64,000 bases of DNA, from positions 9,486,001 to 9,550,000 of the forward strand of contig NC_057924.1 in assembly GCF_018873765.1 (NCBI RefSeq), read 5' to 3'. A model generated the notes under the pieces. It saw nothing but the letters and a program-made list of their open reading frames with translations. It made no database searches and was not told where the DNA came from. This DNA is from Telopea speciosissima. Lineage: Eukaryota; Streptophyta; Magnoliopsida; Proteales; Proteaceae. Both the position numbers and the translations under genes were made by a program. Positions 56,571 to 64,000 of this stretch are shown in pieces. The first letter of the stretch is position 1; each line of letters opens with the position of its first letter.

Positions 56571-57296
56571 CAAATTAAAATTTCAACAAAGGAAATTTGC
56601 TAGAATGAGTTTTGTTGGGGAGGGATCTGTGATTCTATTCTCTCACTCAAAGCAGATCAGGAACTTAAACCTGTAGGTTAAGTTTTTCAAGACCTTGGCA
56701 AAACCCATTTCGGAATCTCAAATATTAGAGTCCATATGGACTCTATCAATTGTCTCCAACAAGTTTTTGCTTATTCTTATAGTATTGTCAATTTTGTCAT
56801 GGAAACATAGCCATTGATTTCAATTAAAAGCATAGCCAATGGGGTTGGATTCAGATCAATTCAGATCCAATCTAGAACCGCACCCTTTTTAATCAGCAGG
56901 TTACATCATACAGGGTCTTCTAAGTCCACTTATCTATTAATGATTGAAATGACTGGAGATGGACCAAAAGGATGTTAAAAAGGATCATATCATTAATAAC
57001 TGCTCCAACTAGTACGTTCGATTTGTGTTTCAGTTTCTTATCAGTTTGATTTCGGTTTATTATTTGTTTTAAAATCAAAACTGAATCAATTAATTACCAG
57101 CTCCACTTTAAATGTTTGGTTGAAATTGATATTTTTACTGTGAGATTATAGTTTTTAAAGAGTTATATTGTTAGTGGAAAGTAATGTACAGAGAGCAGTT
57201 ATTAGATGAGTGAGTGTCGAGGATGAATTTTAAATGTTATTATAATTTTTCCTGTTAAAAAAAAAGAAGTCGGTTACTTTCTAATAAACCGAGACG
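56571..57296. other. Intergenic, nothing recognised
   Basis: AT-rich sequence; GGTTTATTATTTGTTTTAAAA-type motifs near 57050 resemble hAT-like interiors. No gene seen. Confidence 0.4.
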
Positions 57297-57907
57297 TAAG
57301 GGTGTTAAAATCAAATCAAATCAAAACCGTTTATCGTAATTGAATTGAACCGTTTGAATTGAAATCGATAAATCGTTTAGTTAAATGGTCCAATTATTGT
57401 TTTAGAAATGACATTGTTTATTTAATTGATTTGAATCTATTTAGACCGATTAATCCAACGGTTTCAAATCGTATAATCCAATTAAAATCAATTATAACCA
57501 AACCGTCTAACTGTTTGAAAACCTAATAAATTTTTTTTTTTTATAAACAAAACTTTAAATCTAGCAAGTAGCAACTACTAAGTAGTCACGTTTTTTCACT
57601 AATGATTTCCTTTCTCGAAAAAAATAAAAAAAATTAATAACTTAGTAAATAATAAGTAATAACTATTAACTAATAACTAGTATTAATAAATAGAATAGTA
57701 AATGTGTATAGAACCGTCTAAATGAAACTGGGTAAAATCATATAAAATCATTTAACCGAAACCATTTAAAAATCGTTTACTAAATGGTTCAGATTTTGAT
57801 TATGAGACCATTTAGTTAAACAGTTTGATTACAGTTGCTACTCTCAAACAGTCAAAATCGAATTAAATCAAACCATTTAACTGAAATCGGACTGTTTAAC
57901 ACCCTTA
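57297..57907. mobile_element. Non-autonomous hAT-like element
   Basis: Terminal inverted repeats TAAGGGTGTTAAA and GTTTAACACCCTTA. Flanks CCGAGACG (57289-57296) and CCAAGACA (57908-57915) match at six of eight bases. The AT-rich interior has many AACCGTTTA-like motifs and an ACTAATAACTAGTA stretch. Confidence 0.75.
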
Positions 57908-58494
57908 CCAAGACATCATGAACCTAATTCTAAATTTTTTCTTCAGTTAAAAGAATGAAAAAAGGACGTTTATTTCCAGTTTCTTAAGCGGACAAAAATG
58001 AAGAAGAGCGGAAACAAGAGAGTGATACCAAAGCAACAAACAAAACTAGTCAAAACATAGTCCCCATTACACAGCTGTCGTGCGGTTGCCGTCAGTAATC
58101 CTTAACGACTTCATTTAAAGGCCCGACGTTTTCTTGTCTTTTTCGGTCCAATGTTCCGTATCCCTTCCTTAGTCCCTCTCATGGTGTTGGGTATCAAGAT
58201 TAAGGGGTAGATTTCTATATCGGTATCGGATTGGATACGAGTAAGTATTGATAATATCGGATAATTTTACCCTTAAAAATACGAAAAACTACATTATTTT
58301 GACAATTATACACCATGTTGTTACTATACACCAATCTGGTATCAGTCAGATATTGATATTGATACAGATAACCAGCCAGGAGAAGCCGATACCTAAAACC
58401 ATAATTCCGTGTCCTTTCCAAGTCCCCTCTACCGTTATCTAACCTCTACACGACAAACACACTATCCCATTCCTTGTTTTCGTCCCACCACCAC

Positions 58495-59432
58495 TAGGGG
58501 TATCAAACGGTTGATTCGGCCCAGTTTCAGTCAAGCTGAATCGATTTCGATCTTGGAATGAGTGAGACTAAAACCATATTGTTAAGAAACTTCGGTTTTC
58601 GATCGGTTTCAACTTCAGTCCAATGTGATTTTCATTTATTTTGATTTTCAATATCGATTTACTACCAGTTTAGATTGATTTTTTTTGGGATTTGAACCAC
58701 AATGAAACCTTACATTCATAATTTGTAGGGCGAAATATTCAAAAAAAAAAAAAATTTAATTCACCTTCCCCAAGTCAAAACAAGTAAACGACCATGAATA
58801 GAAAAATTTATCTGATGTGTTCATATTGTAATTCGAACAAAGAAGAATAAATTATAAGGAGAATAATGTAACTAATAAATTGAAATCAATGGATAAATAG
58901 AATTTGTGGCGAAATCATTTTTATAAATCATATAATTATTTAAGGGTAGGATAACTAATATCTAAATCAATAAATAACTAGTCATTGAGAAGATAACTAA
59001 TAATAAAAAATAAATGCTACTATTTGACAATTTTACTAATTTTGTATAATAAACAAGAAAATCAATGGAAGCATTGTTACAAATCAATTTTCCTATTCAT
59101 AACCTCATATTTGATTATTACCAAAAATTTAAAAAAAATCCTCATATTTGATTTTTAATATTCCTCTTGCAACCAGAAAGTTTCTCACTAAAATTGAAAT
59201 TAACAAATAATCAAATCACCTATTCATAATCGTATACTCAATGATTTTTTATTTATCAACTTCATTTGATTCAATTTTCGATTTGGATATTGGTCAATTT
59301 AGTGCTGATCGATTTTCAATCAATTTCATCATATTTCAGTCCAAAACCAATCCGATTAAAGATAACTTTGGTTTGGGCCTGATTTTTTCGATCAGTTCCA
59401 ATCGATCTTAACGATTCGGGTTAGATTTTGAC
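58495..59432. mobile_element. hAT-like element with shortened right end
   Basis: The left end TAGGGGTATCAAACGG and a right end stopping at TTTTGAC are flanked by ACCACCAC (58487-58494 and 59433-59440). The last bases of the right inverted repeat seem deleted. The 8-mer is low-complexity, so the duplication is weaker evidence. AT-rich interior, non-coding. Confidence 0.6.
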
Positions 59433-59440
59433 ACCACCAC

Positions 59441-59895
59441 GACGTTAAATGCTACATCCCATCGATAAGGATACTACAATCTTTTAAGAAAGCTACGTTA
59501 CGTGACGTTACGTGCGGGTTCAAAGCTTTGTAATGTCTTTCATTCGCACAAACTACAGATTCCAGATTTCCTTCTCAAAAAGTCTCAAAAATCAAAACAA
59601 TGGCTTTGGAGTTTGGATGGATGAAAGACTCAGATTTTTTTATCTAAAGTTTTTGTTATTTAAAAATGTTTTATTCCGCTAAATAGGAAGAGGGTAAAGG
59701 GTTTTAAAAGATGGACCGTTGGATGTGAGAAACGCCCGTCCGCTTGATGCCGATCTTTCTTTCATGTCTCTCTCTCTCAAGTCTCAGCCTTTGTTTTCTT
59801 CTTTACTCTACTCTTGCTTTCTGCTTTGGATTGTTGCTAATGTCGTCGTCCTCTGCGACATTGTAGTTTGTATCAGTAATCAGAAGGGGTGTCAT
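59441..59895. other. 3' flank of the cyclin gene, nothing recognised
   Basis: No repeat or coding region defined. It contains the 3' UTR of the minus-strand cyclin gene; a possible polyadenylation signal was not assigned. Confidence 0.4.
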
Positions 59896-61470
59896 TCAGC
59901 ACTGTTGAATCTGAGAAAGCTGGAAAGGTTTCTCATTGCAGAAGTCGCTGACCTTTCGCCGTCTGAGGTCCCTCTCTGCTCTTAGGGTAGTTGTGGCGAT
60001 AATATCGCTATCCGAGCTCGAGCAATGAAGGTCAAGCACATTGGCTGGCGTGTCCGAGCTCGATACCATATCAAAAGCTGACTCGTAGCCGTCCATCACT
60101 ATGCCCTGCATGACATTGCAGCAATCGAACAGGTTTTCCTGCAACGATGGATGGTATTCATTATTATCAGTTACAAGTAACAACAAATCTAAAACGAAAT
60201 TAAAAGAAGAAAAAATTGCTGGAGGTGAAATAGAGAATGGTGAAAGTAATGTTATACTCACTTTGTTTACATATTCACAAGACGAAATGGCTTTTCTGAA
60301 ACCAGGAAATTGTATGGGAAATAGCTCATGAGAAGCAGAGAGGAGCGCAGAAGCTGCTATTATCGATGGTTTGAAATCAAGAAGCTTCATTTCTGCAATC
60401 ACAATGAGATTAATTAGCGAACAAATTTCTGCAATGGTTTTGATGCCAAAAAAGAGCAATGTATGGATCCAAATAATGTTTTCGACATTTTTATGGCGAT
60501 TTACCGTTTTGAGCTTTAAAGACGATCTCTTTAGCTCTGGTTTTGAGAGCATCTCTTAGCGGCGGATCTTTCAGCATGAACAAAGACAGGAAGAAATGCA
60601 CGAATGCGAAAGGAGTTATTGAGCGCATTCGCCACTTCAGAGCTCCGAGAATCAGGAGTTCCATTCTCTGTATAGACTGTGTATCGAAGATGAAACCTTC
60701 TCCCTTCTATTCCGAGTTCAACGAATACACGAAACATTTTAGAATATCAGGTGTGATTACAGATGCAATTTTTGACGGTTTCGTTTACAGAACGAAAGAA
60801 ATAACAGAAAGAAGAGCACATTCAGTTTTTCACCTGAAAATCGATCAAGGAGAAGTCCGATTTCATCATCTTCGCCGCCAAAGAGAGGCAAGACATAGCA
60901 ATAAGCTTCAGTATCCACGGCTTCCCTTGCTGTAATGCCAAGATCCGTTAGATCTTTAATAAAAATCCATAACAGAAACAGAAAAAATGTTCAAGAAGAG
61001 AGCGTCAGATGAACATTCTCCATACAAAGGCCTTCTTTACGTAACAACAAGGAAAAAAAAGGGGGGGGGGGAAACCTTTGAAACTCAATGGTAAGCCTGT
61101 AAAGTTTTGCATTTTACCGGAATTCCTTGTGTGGCGATGAACCGATCGAGGTAATTTACGGCCAGATACGCCATTAACGGATCGAAGAGACAGGAAAACT
61201 GCGCCTGGAGAACTAAAGCAAGTTCATAACAATAAAAAATATCACGAAATCAAACTACGAGAAACAGAGGTTGATGTAACTTAAATTTACCTGTAGAATC
61301 AAAGAGACGGACTCTTGTCGAACGGAGACATCTAAATCCCTTGCTTCGATGCTCCCACAGTAGTAATCGCATGGCATATGATCTGATTCTGCGGCGAAAA
61401 GTACTGGCATCGTATCGGATTGAAGTTCTTGGGAGTTCGTAAGTGGATTCTCGAGATCGAAATCCTCCAT
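59896..61470 (-). CDS. D-type cyclin, CYCD6-like (6 exons, 312 aa)
   Basis: Complement exons 61470-61291, 61204-61118, 60929-60834, 60706-60505, 60392-60262 and 60138-59896 sum to 939 nt: 312 residues plus TGA. D cyclins activate CDKA-type kinases to promote G1/S entry or formative divisions, acting in the nucleus. The cyclin N box spans about residues 45-155 (FDPLMAYLAVNYLDRFIATQ, then KPWILKLIAMSCLSLAAKM), followed by RMELLILGALKWRMRSITPF and a cyclin C region to about 235 (FKPSIIAASALLSASHEL). The length fits CYCD6;1 (about 300 aa in Arabidopsis). No LxCxE retinoblastoma-binding motif is present in the N-terminus, also a CYCD6 feature. Introns are short (86-188 bp) and transposon-free, unlike UBP14. 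CYCD5 or a divergent CYCD4 are alternatives. Intact. Confidence 0.9.
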
Positions 61471-61639
61471 TGTTCTTCTTATATGTTCAACTCTGAGATT
61501 CAGAAGCTTTGATTATGATGAACAAAGATGAAGATACCAGAGGAAGAAAACCATCTGTCTCAGAAGAAATAGAAAAAGAATAGGTAAAAGAGCGACTTCG
61601 CTTGTCTGCTTAAAAGAAGCTGAAGCCTTAAACTTCACT

Positions 61640-61690
61640 CCATCAGTCCCCGCTCTCTCTCTTTCTCTCTCTCTTTCTCTTTCTTATCTG
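61640..61690 (-). promoter_or_regulatory. GA-rich tract in the 5' region of the cyclin gene
   Basis: On the coding strand this is a run of GA/GAAA repeats about 170-220 bp upstream of the ATG, likely in the 5' UTR or core promoter. GA tracts are common there in plants. A TATTTAAAT motif (about 61753-61761) further upstream may be the TATA element. Both are tentative. Confidence 0.45.
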
Positions 61691-62083
61691 AGAGTTATTT
61701 GGTCTGCCCTTACCCCTCTCTCTTCTTATTGGGAAGGAAAATCGAAGATTAGGGATTTAAATACTTCTGGTTTGGGTTCATATTTTCGATTTTCTTTTTG
61801 CCTTTTGGGTTGCCCTCGTCAATGACATGGGTCCATTGGGCATATCTCGGGAAATTCTCTTCTCCGGAGAAATCAATTGTGAGTGACATGAGCCCAAGCA
61901 TACAAAAAGGCGGGATTTTTTATCTTTCATAGGGGCGGGATTGTCATTTTGTATCCCCTCTCTATGACGATACATATAGCAATGTCACATTGCATTTCGG
62001 GGGATTTTTTTTTTCTGCAAGAAATCGTTGTGAGGCTGGATCAGGTTTTGGGGAACCATTTTTGTACGCTAGAGGGTGCAGAG

Positions 62084-62515
62084 ATGGAATCTACTTATTA
62101 TCTTGGATTTTAGCTGTCATCTCTCGTAGGAGTATCTGAACCATTCTCGATCATTGTCCGGTCATGTAGCACCCAATAAGAGCACAATTAAGAGCATTTG
62201 ATTTAACGAGATTTTTTAGTTCATTGAAGGCTAAGGGGTACGTTTGCATGGTCTTGTATATGGGCGTAGGAAGAACCACGAGAGTGGTTAGCGTTCTTCC
62301 TCCCGCCCCCATGGAATCTATTTATTATCTTGGATTTTATCTGTCATCTCTCGTAAGAGAATTTGAACCACTCTTGATCGTTGTCCGGTCATGTAGCACC
62401 CAATAAGAACACAATTAAGAGCATTTGATTTAACGAGATTTTTTAGTTCATTGGAGGCTAAGCGGTACGTTTGCATGGTCTTGTTCATGGGTGTAGGAAG
62501 AACCACGAGAATGTT
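62084..62515. repeat. 227-bp tandem duplication, two units
   Basis: Both units begin ATGGAATCTA (62084 and 62311) and run through TTATTATCTTGGATTTTA...TGTCCGGTCATGTAGCACCC...GGTGTAGGAAGAACCACGAG with few differences (about 90% identity by eye). It lies about 0.6-1.0 kb upstream of the cyclin start codon. Confidence 0.9.
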
Positions 62516-62520
62516 AGCTC

Positions 62521-62561
62521 TCCACCTCCACCTCCACCTCCACCTCCACCTCCACCTCCCC
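62521..62561. repeat. (CCACCT)n hexanucleotide repeat
   Basis: About six to seven perfect CCACCT units. It can be read as a Val-Glu repeat on the minus strand but has no gene context. Confidence 0.9.
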
Positions 62562-62577
62562 CAAATAAAAAAAATAA

Positions 62578-62744
62578 AAAAAGATCTTTGTCCGGGAGTG
62601 TGGCCTATGCCAACACTCCCATGAATCTATTTCTCTCCTCCCCCGTATGAAAAGACATATCTGCCCCCTTGTTTTAAGGAATAGAGAGATAGACACATGA
62701 GATTGTTGCCGTCGGCCACACTCCAATACAAAAAACTGCTTCCC
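62578..62744. mobile_element. Foldback MITE, family D (copy 2)
   Basis: Arms TCCGGGAGTGTGGCCTATGC and GGCCACACTCCAATAC; the inner CCCATGAATCTATTTCTCTC pairs with GAGAGATAGACACATG. Left end estimated. The flanking A-rich sequence obscures the target duplication. Confidence 0.82.
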
Positions 62745-63410
62745 TAAAAAAAAAATTACATAGCCTTAACATTTGTTAAGGGTCAAAATCTCACAACAGT
62801 TGCCAAGAAACACAAAATCTCACCAAATGTTGAGTAGACTTTTCTTTAGGAGTTATAACCATAGTCTACACAATGACAAATTATTGCTGGAGCCAGAAGT
62901 ATACAAAATAATGACTCACCTACTCAATGAGCTACAAGGATTCACTTAAAAGTCTTAAACCCCCAAAATTTTGACCTAATTTTTCCAAACTCATGGTGAT
63001 GAGAAAATATCTCCATCCACTCCATTTGACTTTCTCATTGACTGGAGCAGGATATTTTGAATCATTAATAATAAGCGATGAGTTATAAGGAATCTAGAGT
63101 TCAGTCATAACATCACATCCTGGTGAAGAAAAACTGAATCCCCAAATTTTTGGTTGGACCCAATTTTCCTTCACACGGGAAAGAGAGGATGAATCAAGAA
63201 TCTATTCACCCATCATTCTTTGGTTGTTGCCTGGGAATCTTTTACATTGAAAATGTCATTTTGAACATTTACACTAGGTTGAGTAATTATGAGCATCATA
63301 AATTTGGGTGAAGAGATTTTTAGTTCACCATAGATAAAGATTTTTTTTTAATTCCAATGAGATTGTTTTAGTGATAGTTTCTAAAACCAGATGAGATGAG
63401 CAGCTGAAAC
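62745..63410. other. Intergenic, nothing recognised
   Basis: AT-rich; no gene, RNA gene or repeat structure seen. Confidence 0.4.
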
Positions 63411-63679
63411 TAGGGATGTAAATGGATCGGATTCGGCTCGGATAGTGTTATATCCACATCCGCATCCGATTAGTTTTCGGACGGATTCGGATAGTGCTAA
63501 ACGGATACGGACATAGATACGAATCGGATATTTATCCGTTTTCATGTAAATATAGCTTTTCAAATAGCTGTAGCCTATCCGTATCCGCATCCGTTTAGCT
63601 ATCGGACGGATTGGGATAGTGCTAAACGGATACGGACATGGATACGGAAACGGATTTCGGCTATTCATTTACACCCCTA
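63411..63679. mobile_element. Small hAT element with perfect 8-bp target duplication
   Basis: Terminal inverted repeats TAGGGATGTAAATG and CATTTACACCCCTA (one mismatch). The duplication GCTGAAAC is at 63403-63410 and 63680-63687. The interior has two copies of a CGGACGGATTCGGATAGTGC block and many CGGATA motifs. 269 bp, non-coding, apparently young. Confidence 0.9.
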
Positions 63680-63760
63680 GCTGAAACAACGTAAAATAGA
63701 ACAGCCTATTGGTTCCCTTCTTGGTTCAATACTTCAATCATCAATTTGGTATTTAATGTA

Positions 63761-63925
63761 GGAAATAGTTTTTTGTTCGGGAGTGTGGTCTATGCCAGCA
63801 ATCCATGTGTCTATCTCTCTCCTAAAAACAAGGGGGTAGAGATGTTTTTTCATATGGGGAAGACAGAGACAGACTCATGGGGAGTGCTGACGTAGATCAC
63901 ACTCCCGGATAAAGTTCTTTTTCCC
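63761..63925. mobile_element. Foldback MITE, family D (copy 3)
   Basis: Arms TTCGGGAGTGTGGTCTATGC and ATCACACTCCCGGATAAAG; the inner CATGTGTCTATCTCTCTCCT pairs with a GA-rich partner. Ends GGAAATAG and TTTTTCCC. Flanks match poorly. About 160 bp, as in the other two copies. Confidence 0.82.
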
Positions 63926-64000
63926 TAATTACATACGATGGATTTCTCTTCATAGATGCCCCCTTTTTTTTTTTTAAATTACTTTTATTTCAAACAGTAT

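Noticed and set aside
59719-59985. 88-codon open stretch on the plus strand at the cyclin 3' end
   Set aside because: It overlaps the last cyclin exon antisense and shows no domain; the minus-strand reading is clearly the gene.
62514-62726. Val-Glu repeat protein on the minus strand
   Set aside because: It is a translation of the CCACCT repeat joined to MITE sequence, with no gene context.

Overview
This is nuclear DNA from a flowering plant. The evidence is spliceosomal introns with GT/AG ends, plant-type gene families (UBP14-like ubiquitin protease, R2R3-MYB factors, a D-type cyclin) and plant transposon classes (RTE and L1 LINEs, tRNA-derived SINEs, Ty1/copia, Mutator-like and hAT elements). 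Long transposon-filled introns and low gene density suggest a medium to large genome. I cannot fix the species; a woody eudicot or magnoliid would fit. I find four protein-coding genes and one intact tRNA gene.

Layout. (1) 1-17882, + strand: the 3' two thirds of a UBP14/USP5-type deubiquitinase gene, 14 exons encoding 525 residues. The first half of the protein lies before position 1. Its introns carry a probable copia LTR, RTE LINE copies (one split by a 1.1 kb insertion), a 36-bp SINE stub, a long-inverted-repeat Mutator-like element and an L1 LINE relic. (2) 17883-22600: gene-free, with foldback MITEs and an L1 relic. (3) 22600-51840: a segmental duplication. Unit 1 (about 22.6-35.8 kb) and unit 2 (about 36.2-46.4 kb) each start with an intact three-exon R2R3-MYB gene (24233-25411 and 37244-38320). 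Unit 3 (about 49.5-51.8 kb) repeats only the downstream half. The units differ by many private transposon insertions, several with readable target-site duplications. A tRNA-Gln(TTG) gene lies in unit 2 and a decayed copy in unit 3. A copia LTR plus broken gag separates units 2 and 3. (4) 51840-59895: transposon-rich, with an L1 3' region, a nested pair of hAT-like elements and two more hAT-like elements. (5) 59896-61470, - strand: an intact six-exon D-type cyclin gene, closest to CYCD6, without an LxCxE motif. (6) 61471-64000: its upstream region, a 227-bp tandem duplication, two copies of one MITE family and a small hAT element with a perfect 8-bp target duplication.

The genes do not form a pathway or operon. 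The notable content is the MYB duplication and its layered insertion history. I see no defence system, CRISPR array, gene cluster or clearly new molecular machine. The least familiar items are a family of foldback elements with 9-bp target duplications and a possible Pack-MULE inside unit 1.
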